Below, piece after piece: positions 16,710 through 25,197 of a stretch of 64,000 bases of DNA. Numbering within the stretch: position 1 is the first letter of the stretch; each line of letters opens with the position of its first letter. The DNA comes from Rhodospirillales bacterium (lineage in GTDB: Bacteria; Pseudomonadota; Alphaproteobacteria; Kiloniellales; JACOMY01). The stretch spans positions 20,774-84,773 of the forward strand of contig JACOMY010000008.1 of the NCBI GenBank assembly GCA_014324045.1, written 5' to 3'. Under the pieces are notes generated by a model. That model was not told the origin of the DNA. It ran no database searches and saw only the letters and a list, made by a program, of their open reading frames with translations. The position numbers were made by a program, and so were the translations under genes.

Positions 16710-17294
16710 ATGACCGAACGGCCTGCCGCCAACCCGCTTCTTACGCTGCCGAACCTGCTGACATTCTTCCGGATTGTGCTGGCAGTGCCGATTGCCGTCC
16801 TGGTGCTGCTGCCGGGCGACTGGGCGCGCTGGCTGGCCTTCGCCGCGATGGCGGTGGCTAGCCTGACCGATTGGGCCGATGGCTATCTGGCACGCAAGCA
16901 TGCCCAGGTTTCGCCGCTCGGGCGCCTGCTGGATCCCATTGCCGACAAGCTGTTGGTCGCCGTGGTTCTAGTGGCCTTGGTGGCGGCGCGCGACCTCGGC
17001 GGTTGGGAATTGATCCCGGTGATCGCCATTCTCGGCCGCGAAATTCTGATCTCGGGGCTGCGCGAGTACATGATGGAGTACGGCGAGACCGTCGCGGTCA
17101 CCAAGCTTGCCAAGTGGAAGACCACGCTGCAGCTGGCGGCCGTCGCCTTGACCGTTCTGGCGCCGGCCCTGGGCAGCGGTTGGGGCTGGGCGGCAGGAGT
17201 GCTTGTCTGGTCGGCCGCCATCCTGACCGTGATCACCGGCTGGGACTATACCAAGGGCGCCCTGTCCCACATGGCGCGGCCGGTGGAGCGGTGA
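16710..17294 (+). CDS. pgsA: CDP-diacylglycerol--glycerol-3-phosphate 3-phosphatidyltransferase
   Basis: Integral membrane protein of 194 residues that makes phosphatidylglycerol phosphate, the committed step to phosphatidylglycerol and cardiolipin. The CDP-alcohol phosphatidyltransferase signature D-x2-DG-x2-AR-x8-G-x3-D-x3-D is complete (DWADGYLARK, then GRLLDPIADK). Four or more hydrophobic segments are visible. Its stop overlaps the ATG of mobB (TGATG), so it heads an apparent operon with the molybdenum cofactor genes, a pairing seen in other alphaproteobacteria. Confidence 0.94.
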   Translation: MTERPAANPLLTLPNLLTFFRIVLAVPIAVLVLLPGDWARWLAFAAMAVASLTDWADGYLARKHAQVSPLGRLLDPIADKLLVAVVLVALVAARDLGGWELIPVIAILGREILISGLREYMMEYGETVAVTKLAKWKTTLQLAAVALTVLAPALGSGWGWAAGVLVWSAAILTVITGWDYTKGALSHMARPVER

Positions 17295-17854
17295 TGCCGG
17301 ATCCGGAGGCAGAGGCCGGCGCCGGCCGGCAGCGCGTTCTGGGGTTGGCGGGCTGGTCGGGCAGCGGCAAGACCACCCTGGTCACGGCGATGATTCCTCT
17401 GCTGGCGGCGCGCGGCCATTCGGTCTCGACCCTGAAGCATGCCCATCACAGGTTCGACATCGACCGGCCGGGCAAGGACTCTTTCCGCCATCGGGAGGCC
17501 GGGGCGCAGCAGGTCCTGGTCTCCTCCGCCGCGCGCTGGGCACTGATCACGGAGCATCGCGGCGCGCCCGAGCCGGACTCCGCCACCCTGTTGGCCAAAA
17601 TGGAGCCGGTCGACCTGGTCATCGTCGAGGGCTTCAAGCGTGAGGCGCACGACAAGCTGGAGGTCTTTCGTCCAAGCCTGGGTAAACCGGCCCTTTGGCC
17701 GGAGGATCCGCATGTGGTGGCGGTTGCCAGCGACACGGCCCTGCCGGACTGTCCGCGCCCGGTCCTGCCGCTGAACGATGCCGGTGCGGTGGCGAATTTC
17801 GTTATCCGCCACTGCGGGCTGGCGAGCGGAGAGACGCTGACATGGCCCAGCTGA
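17294..17854 (+). CDS. mobB: Molybdopterin-guanine dinucleotide biosynthesis protein MobB
   Basis: GTP-binding protein of 186 residues that assists attachment of GMP to molybdopterin. The P-loop GWSGSGKTT is at about residues 20-28, followed by the STLKHAHHRFDIDRPGKDS segment typical of MobB, and VDLVIVEGFKREAHDKLEV, the family's Walker B-like region. The ATG at 17294 overlaps the pgsA stop, and the 3' end overlaps moeA by 13 bases, so the genes are translationally linked. Longer open reading upstream in the same frame lies inside pgsA and is not part of the gene. Confidence 0.92.
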   Translation: MPDPEAEAGAGRQRVLGLAGWSGSGKTTLVTAMIPLLAARGHSVSTLKHAHHRFDIDRPGKDSFRHREAGAQQVLVSSAARWALITEHRGAPEPDSATLLAKMEPVDLVIVEGFKREAHDKLEVFRPSLGKPALWPEDPHVVAVASDTALPDCPRPVLPLNDAGAVANFVIRHCGLASGETLTWPS

Positions 17855-19101
17855 GCGACGATTGCTTTGCCTTCGGCGGACCGCTGCTGCCCCTGGCAGA
17901 CGCCTTGGCGATGCTAAGCGAGCGGGTGCCTGCGGTGGCCGATGTGGAACGCCTCCCCCTGGCAGCTTGCCAAGGCCGGGTGCTGCGGGCGCCGCTGATC
18001 GCGTCGTTGGCGGTGCCGGCCTACGACAATGCGGCGGTCGACGGCTATGCCGTACGCTTCGAGGATCTGGACCCCAAGGCCGAGACCCGCCTGCCGTTGG
18101 GCAGGCGCGCGGCGGCCGGCCATCCGCTCGACCGCGCGATCGAGCTGGGCGAGGCCATTCGCATCTTCACCGGCGCGCCCCTGCCCGAGGGCGCGGATAC
18201 CGTGATGATGCAGGAAGACTGCAGCCTGCACGAAGGTGTCGTTACCATTCGGCCGGGCATCGGGAAAGGCGCCAACCGCCGCGCCGCCGGCGAAGATGTC
18301 GCCGAAGGCAGCGAGCTGTTGCCGGCCGGCAGGCGCCTCCGGCCCTGGGATCTGGGCCTGGCTGCCAGCCAGGGCGCGTCCGAGCTGCCGGTGGCCCGGC
18401 CGCTAAAGGTTGCGCTCTGCTCCACCGGCGACGAACTGGCAGAGCCCGGCACGGAACGCCATCCGGGCCAGATCTACGATTCCAACCGCAGGATGGTGGC
18501 GGCCTTGCTGCACGGCGAAGGCTGCCAGGTGACCGACCTGGGCATCCTCGCCGACCGGCGGACCCCGATCCGGACCGCCCTGGCCGATGCGGCGGAGGAC
18601 CACGACCTGCTGCTCACCACCGGCGGCGTCTCCAGCGGCGAAGAGGACCATGTAAAGGCGGCCTTGATCGCGGCAGGAGGTGTCCTGCACTTCTGGCGCC
18701 TGGCGATCAAGCCCGGCCGGCCGCTGGCCTTGGGCACCCTGGGCAAGGCGGCCTTCGCCGGCCTGCCGGGTAATCCCGTGGCTTGCGCGGTTACCTTTGC
18801 GGCCCTGGTGCGGCCGCTGTTGCAGCGGATGAGCGGGGCGGTAATCGGCGGTCTTTCGACCTTCCCCGCGGTCAGCGGCTTCGACCACGACAAGAAGCGC
18901 GGGCGTCAGGAGTGGTTGCGGGTCAGCCTGGAACCGCGCGGCAAGGCCCTGCCAAGGGCGCACCGCTTTCCGCGCGACGGGGCGGGCATTCTCTCCTCGC
19001 TTGTCGGCAGCGACGGCTTCCTGATCCTTGAGGAGCACTTGACCCAAGTCCCGCGCGGCAGCACCTTGCCTTTTCTGCCGTTCAGCGAGGTGCTGGCATG
19101 A
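17842..19101 (+). CDS. moeA: Molybdopterin molybdenumtransferase MoeA
   Basis: Protein of about 419 residues that inserts molybdate into adenylated molybdopterin. Characteristic segments are VPAYDNAAVDGYAVRFED near the N-terminus, IFTGAPLPEGADTVMMQED, STGDELAEPG, YDSNRRMVAALL, TTGGVSSGEEDHVKAAL and FAGLPGNPVACAVTF. The ATG at 17842 starts MAQLSDDCFAFGG and overlaps the end of mobB; the extra residues upstream belong to that overlap. It ends at an ATGA junction with moaD. All motifs of the catalytic MogA-like domain look intact. Confidence 0.94.
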   Translation: MAQLSDDCFAFGGPLLPLADALAMLSERVPAVADVERLPLAACQGRVLRAPLIASLAVPAYDNAAVDGYAVRFEDLDPKAETRLPLGRRAAAGHPLDRAIELGEAIRIFTGAPLPEGADTVMMQEDCSLHEGVVTIRPGIGKGANRRAAGEDVAEGSELLPAGRRLRPWDLGLAASQGASELPVARPLKVALCSTGDELAEPGTERHPGQIYDSNRRMVAALLHGEGCQVTDLGILADRRTPIRTALADAAEDHDLLLTTGGVSSGEEDHVKAALIAAGGVLHFWRLAIKPGRPLALGTLGKAAFAGLPGNPVACAVTFAALVRPLLQRMSGAVIGGLSTFPAVSGFDHDKKRGRQEWLRVSLEPRGKALPRAHRFPRDGAGILSSLVGSDGFLILEEHLTQVPRGSTLPFLPFSEVLA

Positions 19102-19349
19102 AACTGCTCTATTTTGCCTGGGTGAAGACCCGTATCGGCCTGGCCGGGGAGGAGGTCACACCGCCGGCGGGGGTCGCGACCGTGGCTCAACTGATGACGT
19201 GGCTGGCTGCGCGCGGCCCCGGCTATGCCGCCGCCTTCGCCGAGCCGGAGCGTCTGCGTGCTGCCGTCAATCAAGACTTCGCAGGCCCGGAGATAGCGGT
19301 CTCGGCAGGGGACGAGGTGGCCTTCTTCCCGCCGGTGACCGGCGGCTGA
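19098..19349 (+). CDS. moaD: Molybdopterin synthase sulfur carrier subunit MoaD
   Basis: Ubiquitin-like protein of 83 residues. Its C-terminal Gly-Gly (FFPPVTGG) is activated and thiocarboxylated to carry sulfur to the synthase. The N-terminal MKLLYFAWVKTRIGL and the AVNQDFAG...GDEVAFFPPV pattern are typical. It overlaps moeA by four bases (ATGA) and is followed after 5 bases by moaE, its partner subunit, so stoichiometric co-expression is likely. Confidence 0.94.
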   Translation: MKLLYFAWVKTRIGLAGEEVTPPAGVATVAQLMTWLAARGPGYAAAFAEPERLRAAVNQDFAGPEIAVSAGDEVAFFPPVTGG

Positions 19350-19354
19350 GCGCC

Positions 19355-19819
19355 ATGATCAAGCTGCAGGCAGAGGACTTCGACATCGGCGCCGAGTTGG
19401 CCGCGCTGACCGGGGGGCAGCACGACATCGGCGGCCTGGCCGTTTTCGTCGGTCTGGTGCGGGCCGAGGCCGCCGGCGACGGCGCACCGGCCGCGGTCGA
19501 GGCCATGACCCTGGAACACTACCCCGGCATGACCCGGAAGATGCTGGCCGGAATCGAGCGCAAGGCCCAAAGCCGCTGGCCGCTCTCGGCCAGCCTGATT
19601 CTGCATCGCTACGGCCGTCTGGTCCCGGGCGACCGGATCGTCATGGCGGCTTGCGCCAGCAGCCACCGCCATGCCGCCTTCGAGGCTTGCCAGTTCCTGA
19701 TGGATTGGCTAAAGACCGAGGCACCTTTCTGGAAGCTGGAAGAACGGCAGGGCGAAGCTAGGTGGGTGGAAGCGCGGAAGAGCGACGAAGCCGCCCAGAA
19801 ACGCTGGGAGCAGGGCTAA
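19355..19819 (+). CDS. moaE: Molybdopterin synthase catalytic subunit MoaE
   Basis: Protein of 154 residues that, with thiocarboxylated MoaD, turns cyclic pyranopterin monophosphate into molybdopterin. Recognisable segments are GGLAVFVGLVRAEA, MTLEHYPGMTRKML, LILHRYGRLVPGDRIVMAA, SSHRHAAFEACQFLMDWLK and the active-site lysine region TEAPFWKLEE. The ATG at 19355 follows moaD after 5 bases; the longer frame from 19199 is a shadow of moaD. Genes for the first steps (moaA, moaC) are not in the window. Confidence 0.94.
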   Translation: MIKLQAEDFDIGAELAALTGGQHDIGGLAVFVGLVRAEAAGDGAPAAVEAMTLEHYPGMTRKMLAGIERKAQSRWPLSASLILHRYGRLVPGDRIVMAACASSHRHAAFEACQFLMDWLKTEAPFWKLEERQGEARWVEARKSDEAAQKRWEQG

Positions 19820-19959
19820 CCCCTTTATTCAAGGGCTCAAAAATGCCGACGGCGCATCCTATATAAAGGCCGGCGATAGATGGGGGCGGGGGCGCGGTTG
19901 GCCTGGATTGAGCCGAATTGCGGCCCGCCCGATTTTCAGGATAAGGAGCGGTGTGCGCG

Positions 19960-20625
19960 ATGGTCAATCTCAACGCTTTGCTCGGTCAGCTGATCGGCAC
20001 GGGCGGTCAGGCCCTGAAGAAGGGCAGCCGGGTCCTGGATACGCCCGGCAAGAAGATTCTGGCCGGCGGCGCGGGGGCGGCGCTGCTTTTCACCGGCACC
20101 GGGCGGGAGGTGTTGAAGTACGGCGGTGTGGCCGCTCTGGGTGCTCTGGCCTATCAGGCCTGGAAAAATCACAATACGGCCAAGGACGGCGAAGAGGCCC
20201 CCGCGGCACCGCAGTCCCTGACCCCGCCGCCGGCCGGCAGCGGCTTCGTCCCGCAGGACGAGGGCGCGCGCGAGAGCCTGGCCAAACTTCTGATCGCCGC
20301 CATGGTGACGGCCGCCAAGTCCGACGGGACCGTGGACGAGGAAGAACAGCAGGCCATTCTGAACCACAGCGAGGCCCTGCAGCTGACCCCGGAAGAGCAA
20401 TCCCTGCTGTTTGAAGAGATGGGCAAGCCCTTCGACATGGAGCCCGTCGTCAAGGCCGCTACGACGCCGGAAATCGCCACCGAGGTCTATGCCGTCTCCG
20501 TCGTGGCGATCGGCACCCCCTCGACGGCCGAACGAGCCTATCTGAAAATGCTGGCCAAGCGCCTGCAGCTGCCCGACGACGTGGTCGCCAGCCTGCACAG
20601 GACCCTCGGCGCACAGCCTGCATAA
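19960..20625 (+). CDS. DUF533/TerB-like protein
   Basis: Protein of about 221 residues. The N-terminal third has a Gly/Ala-rich hydrophobic stretch (AGGAGAALLFTGTGREVLKY) that may contact the membrane. The C-terminal ~130 residues form a TerB-like helical domain of the DUF533 family (PF04391): KLLIAAMVTAAKSDGTVDEE, then LTPEEQSLLFEEMGKPFD and PSTAERAYLKMLAKRLQLP. The acidic SDGTVDEEE loop resembles the metal-binding loop of TerB. Its biochemical role is unknown. AAGGAG at 19943 sits 11 bases before the ATG at 19960; a GTG at 19951 is too close to it. Confidence 0.8.
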   Translation: MVNLNALLGQLIGTGGQALKKGSRVLDTPGKKILAGGAGAALLFTGTGREVLKYGGVAALGALAYQAWKNHNTAKDGEEAPAAPQSLTPPPAGSGFVPQDEGARESLAKLLIAAMVTAAKSDGTVDEEEQQAILNHSEALQLTPEEQSLLFEEMGKPFDMEPVVKAATTPEIATEVYAVSVVAIGTPSTAERAYLKMLAKRLQLPDDVVASLHRTLGAQPA

Positions 20626-20840
20626 GCCTTGCTGCCGCACGCGGCAATGGCCGGCAACCGGGGCAAGAAAAGGTCAAGCTATCATGCGGCCACAAAGCCG
20701 GTACTACGATAGCCTGCCGTCGATTGGCTGAAGGGGGATGCCGTGGCCCGGGGCACGACTTGACAAGCAGGCCAAGAGCGCCTACGCGGGTTCGCAGGTG
20801 TTGGGCTGGCACAGTCTTGACCGGGACAAAGGATTGCAAA

Positions 20841-21788
20841 ATGAGCATAGACCAGACCTTCGGACGCACGATCCAGCTCTTCCTTGTCGATGGCAAGTCC
20901 ACCGGCCTGCGCAAGGCAACGCTCCACGGCTGGACCGGGCAGATCCTCGTTAGTGGTAATTCGACCTTTGCCGATCTGATGGCGCGGGAGGAGGCCGACC
21001 GTACCGGCTTCTATATCCTCTCCGGCCCCGATCCAGACAAACCGGACGCGACCAAGGTCTATATCGGCTGCGGCAATTCGGTAGCCAAGCGGATCAAGGA
21101 AAGCGCCGGAAAACGCGAATTCTGGGAAACCGCGATCGCCGTCACGACGAGTGACGGCAGTCTCTCCAAGGGCCATGCGGAGTATCTCGAAACGCGGCTA
21201 ATCAAGATGACTGACAAGGCGGGGCGGGTGACGCTTGACAATGGCACGCAACCGGGCAGCGGCGACCGCCTGCCCGAGGCGGACAAGGCCAATATGGAGC
21301 GCTTCCTAGCCAATGTCGCGGTCGTGCTGCCGGTGATTGGGCTGGATATGCTCAAGCCGCAGCCGCGCGCGGTCACCCAGACGACGGCAAAGCCAGCCGG
21401 CACAGGCGGCGATGTGCAGTTCGAAATCCGCCACACGAGCAGAGCGGCGGCGGACACCCCCGTTGCGGCCACGGCAGTCGAGGAAGACGGTGAGTTCGTT
21501 GTCTTGCAGAACTCCGACGCTCTCACCGGGACCGGCCTTGTCCAACAGAAAGGCTATCGCGCGCTGAAAGATAAACTCATCGCTGACGGGGTGCTCATCC
21601 CGGACGGGGCGAAAAAGCTCCGTTTTGCCAAGGCTTGGCCGTTCGGCAGTCCCTCAGCGGCGGCAGCGGTGGTACTCGACCGCAACAGCAATGGCCGCAC
21701 TGCCTGGACGGTGAAGGGTTCCAATTCCAACCAGAGCTATCATGACTGGCAACAAGAACAGGCAGCCAAGCATGCGGCGGCCCAATAA
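20841..21788 (+). CDS. GIY-YIG nuclease family protein with DUF4357 domain
   Basis: Protein of about 315 residues. A GIY-YIG-type nuclease fold is suggested by GFYILSGPDPDKPDATKVYIG, GNSVAKRIKES and the later glutamate-bearing AEYLETRLIK. The C-terminal ~90 residues match DUF4357 (PF14267: QQKGYRALKDKLIADGVL, LRFAKAWPFGSPSAAAAVVL, NGRTAWTVKG). DUF4357 often accompanies GIY-YIG and restriction-modification proteins. The ATG at 20841 has AAAGGA upstream. It is convergent with the fused methylase/endonuclease gene and could belong to the same defence locus. The target is unknown. Confidence 0.78.
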   Translation: MSIDQTFGRTIQLFLVDGKSTGLRKATLHGWTGQILVSGNSTFADLMAREEADRTGFYILSGPDPDKPDATKVYIGCGNSVAKRIKESAGKREFWETAIAVTTSDGSLSKGHAEYLETRLIKMTDKAGRVTLDNGTQPGSGDRLPEADKANMERFLANVAVVLPVIGLDMLKPQPRAVTQTTAKPAGTGGDVQFEIRHTSRAAADTPVAATAVEEDGEFVVLQNSDALTGTGLVQQKGYRALKDKLIADGVLIPDGAKKLRFAKAWPFGSPSAAAAVVLDRNSNGRTAWTVKGSNSNQSYHDWQQEQAAKHAAAQ

Positions 21789-21982
21789 GTGGTCAATTTT
21801 AACGATACTGGCTTAAAGACACCGGGTTACTTGCCGGTTCTCGGTTCGGCGGCGCAGCAGGTCGAACAGCCCTTCGTGCCCTCAGCAAGCGGCGAGTGCG
21901 CAGCGCGTCCTCGACCTAGGCCGCCAGGGGGAGGCACTAGGCCGGGAAATCCGCTTTCTTCAGTCTGAAATCCTTGCCTACT

Positions 21983-24535
21983 TCAATATCTCCCTATCTC
22001 TCTATTTTCATGGGGACCGAGGAACCGCTCTCCGTTGAAGTGAATCAGCTGTGTCGGGGAGTCCGCGCACCAAACTTCCGTCTCCCACGAGATGTCGCGC
22101 AAATACTTTCCCATTACTCTACGGTCAGGGAACGCAGTGACATAAACCAGTCCCGGCTTCGCGCCTTTGAACAGCCTTGCCAACTCGTTATGCCGCTTTG
22201 AGTCTACTGGCCCATGGCTTGTGACGGACTCGATCAGTATCAACCAGTCCTTGCCGCCAAAATAGAGAACAAGGTCCGGCATTTTGCCGTGCCGATCGAC
22301 GATCACCCCCATTGCTGCAAGGCGTTCTTCCTCGAAGTACCCACCCTTGGCGCCAGTATCGCCTAGGTAGATCACAGCTGAGCCCGGCGCAAAGCGCGGG
22401 GCAAAGCCGGTGATAATCTGCTTTATAAGCTCACTGTGCGCGCCCGGTGTCAGGGTAATTTTTCGGCCTTCGGGCAGGACCACAGGGACCATCTGCATCT
22501 CGCGATGCTTGGCCCACTTCGCGGCAAGGCTCTTCCGGCCTTCCAGATAGAGGGCGAGCTTTGCCTGCCATCGATCGGTCCCGAAGCTCCCGATGACCTC
22601 GAAAGCTTCCGTACTCACCCGGTAGCAGGCTTTTGGGCTGTTTACTGGCCGGGCAGGCCAATCTGGATTGTAGACGGCGATCCCAGCCTCGACGAACTGA
22701 TGCATGGTCTGGCGGCGGAAGGTTTCGCGGGTATTGGGCGCGTATTCGCGGCCATAATGCTCGCGGATGTAATCCATGATCGGCGTAATCCCCATGAGGG
22801 GTTGTGCCAAGGCATGCCACGATCCGGCGGGTTTCAGGCCGAACAGGGCCAGAAGAGTGAGTGCAGAACGTTCGTTCTGCTGGCCGCGCGGTAGACCGAG
22901 AGCCTGCAAAATTTCAACTGCGTCATCGATTTTTTGCTGTGCCTCCAGTGGATTATCGCCGTTGGCCCTCGTCTTTAGCCGATCCTCGATTATCGCGTCG
23001 ATTTGTTGTTGTAAAAGCCTATCCCCGCCCGCCTGCGCGCCCATCTGGACCAGGGCATCGCGGCTCGGATAACGAAGCGCCCGAAGGTCCGCCGCGTTGA
23101 CTTGGGTGTGCCCGTTGAACTGCCGGAAGCAGCGATCCACGAGAGAGCTGTTGAGGTAGATGTACAGGCCACGGGCAAGGGCCTCCGGCATGCCGCTCCG
23201 CTGCGCATGAAAGACGTTCAAATGGTTCTCAAATCCGATCAGATCGCCGGGTAGGCCGGATCCATATAAAAACGCCACAACGCGGCGGCGTTCCTCCTTG
23301 GCGGTAAAGCGGCGGGCGATAACGAAATGTCCCCTGTTTTCCCAAAGCCAGCGCCGGCTCTTGCCGGAAACGTAGATTGCGTTCGGCTTTTTCGTTTCCT
23401 TCGGCCATTCGAGTTTCCCGGAACGGAAGTGCGCGGCATAAAGCAAGGGTGCTGTGCCTGGCCCGGGGACGGGCCGTAGATCGTCCCGCAATCGGAAGTC
23501 CACAACGGGACCGGTTGAGATTTTTAGCCCGAGACCGGCAAGCGTCTCTGTGAAGTGAGACATACGTTCGGCGATCTTCTGCTCCAGATCGTTGGTGGCG
23601 ATGTTGATGAAGATCTCGGGATCGCCGCTTCGGACAAGGGAGCTGTAAGGTACTCTGCGCTGCGTCATGTCGTGGGCACTGCACTCCAAGGTGCGCGGAT
23701 TCCACTCGAAATCCCCCGCCGCGGTCGCGGTGATCTTCACCTGCGCCGGTTCTGCGCCCTTGACGGCATGGATGACGATGTTCTCCTGGAGCACCTCGTC
23801 GTCCTTGAAGGCCATGTTTCTCGCTTCGAAAACATGAATGTGCCTTAGAGCCATCATGGCCAGAAACTGCTGCCGGAAAGGCTTGAAGTAAGGGCCGTTA
23901 CAGAAGGATCGCGGGACAATGGCCACCATCTCGCCGCCAGGGCGGAGCCTTTGGGCGGCCAGAAACAGGAAGCCGGTGTATAGGTTCGAGGTCTCAACCC
24001 CGGCTTTCGCCAATGCAACCCGATGTGCCGAAGAGGACTTGATCTTCTTATAGGGCGGATTCATGATTACGTGGCTGTACTGGCGATTACGTCCCGCGCT
24101 TGCGCTGAGTCTATACTCTTGGGGTCTATAGGCTTGGGTGTTCCCGCTGTGAGCGAGGATAAAATCCTCGTCATGGATGCGGGTGAGTGCCTCAATCCGG
24201 GCTTCGGCGCATTGGCGCTCTGCAGCCTGCAGTGTGGCCCGCAGATAGCCGATCATCAGCGGCTCGATCTCATAGCAGACAAGCGCCGCCGATTCCGGTT
24301 TTCTGCGGGTGCCGCAGATCCGTTCGATGAAGGCTGCTGTGAGAGCGCCAACGCCAGCGCCGGGATCGAGCAGACGGATATCGCCTTCAATACTGTCGAA
24401 GAGACTGGCCAGGAACCTCGCCAAAGGGGCCGCCGTCATGTACTGACCCAGTTCAGAGCGCCGTTTCGGATCCAACCTTGAAGCGATAGCGGCCCGGTAG
24501 AAGTCAGCAGTCTCGGCGATTGCGGTTTGTGTCAT
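21983..24535 (-). CDS. Single-chain adenine DNA methylase fused to BsuBI/PstI-type endonuclease
   Basis: Protein of about 850 residues. The N-terminal ~530 residues form an N6-adenine DNA methyltransferase of the Eco57I/M.BsuBI type: SAM-binding motif I DPGAGVG at 57-63, catalytic NPPY near residue 160, and a long target-recognition part. The C-terminal ~320 residues correspond to a full BsuBI/PstI endonuclease: YAPNTRETFRRQTMHQFVEA opens its N-terminal domain, then RHGKMPDLVL, LILIESVTSHGP with the catalytic acidic residues, ISWETEVW and IHFNGERFLGP. BsuBI and PstI cut CTGCAG, and their methylase is normally a separate protein. I chose the ATG at 24535 because SAM-domain homology begins there; the frame extends to 24634. 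Neighbouring DNA is decayed. Confidence 0.88.
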   Translation of the reverse strand: MTQTAIAETADFYRAAIASRLDPKRRSELGQYMTAAPLARFLASLFDSIEGDIRLLDPGAGVGALTAAFIERICGTRRKPESAALVCYEIEPLMIGYLRATLQAAERQCAEARIEALTRIHDEDFILAHSGNTQAYRPQEYRLSASAGRNRQYSHVIMNPPYKKIKSSSAHRVALAKAGVETSNLYTGFLFLAAQRLRPGGEMVAIVPRSFCNGPYFKPFRQQFLAMMALRHIHVFEARNMAFKDDEVLQENIVIHAVKGAEPAQVKITATAAGDFEWNPRTLECSAHDMTQRRVPYSSLVRSGDPEIFINIATNDLEQKIAERMSHFTETLAGLGLKISTGPVVDFRLRDDLRPVPGPGTAPLLYAAHFRSGKLEWPKETKKPNAIYVSGKSRRWLWENRGHFVIARRFTAKEERRRVVAFLYGSGLPGDLIGFENHLNVFHAQRSGMPEALARGLYIYLNSSLVDRCFRQFNGHTQVNAADLRALRYPSRDALVQMGAQAGGDRLLQQQIDAIIEDRLKTRANGDNPLEAQQKIDDAVEILQALGLPRGQQNERSALTLLALFGLKPAGSWHALAQPLMGITPIMDYIREHYGREYAPNTRETFRRQTMHQFVEAGIAVYNPDWPARPVNSPKACYRVSTEAFEVIGSFGTDRWQAKLALYLEGRKSLAAKWAKHREMQMVPVVLPEGRKITLTPGAHSELIKQIITGFAPRFAPGSAVIYLGDTGAKGGYFEEERLAAMGVIVDRHGKMPDLVLYFGGKDWLILIESVTSHGPVDSKRHNELARLFKGAKPGLVYVTAFPDRRVMGKYLRDISWETEVWCADSPTQLIHFNGERFLGPHENREIGRY

Positions 24536-25197
24536 GACCGGGAGAGTCGAACGGGTGCAGAACAGGGCCACCATCGTAGCACCGTTAGAGCAGCGGCTGC
24601 CGGAAAACACAAGATCCAGGGGAGAGTTCTCCAATGCCGGGACGGTTGGGGCGATGCCGCATTGCCTGTCAATCCCCTTTTGTCTGTACTACCCCCGGCG
24701 GCGGGGAGCAAAGCGCCGTCCTGTCCGCCATCTGCAATTCGTCGTGCCGAAGCCGGCCGGTTCTTCCAGCAACTCCACCGAAGACGCACCACAGGGCCCG
24801 GTGGAACGTGCGGCCCCGTCCTGCCGTTTACCGGCTACACCGGCGGGGAAGGACGGAAAGACCAATAGGCCGACAAGTACTTCGGCCAGTCCAAGTGCTC
24901 AATCTCAACATCCTGGAGGCGTGCATGGGCGGCACGGATCGGCCGGATCGTGCGGGCGCCGCTGCTGGCCGGCAAGCAACGGGTGGCCGGTCGTGCGGTG
25001 CAGCCGCCTTGCAGCAAAGGTCTTGCAACGGCCTTGCAGGTCTCTTGCAAGGCAGTGGGCGCGATCGGTCCGAGTCAGGTGGCAGTGGTGGATTACCCCA
25101 CATAGTCCGGCGGGTCGATGCCATGGCGGGCGACCCTGCCTATCACGCGGTCGACAGCCAGGACCATGGAGGCGCGCAAAATGCATTTGGAGCTGGA
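24536..25197 (+). other. 660-bp accessory stretch without a credible gene
   Basis: Overlapping short frames on both strands fill this stretch, none with a motif I recognise. Composition is GC-rich, unlike the amidase operon to its right. It is likely decayed DNA between two acquired pieces. No repeat ends or attachment site could be identified by eye. Confidence 0.4.
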
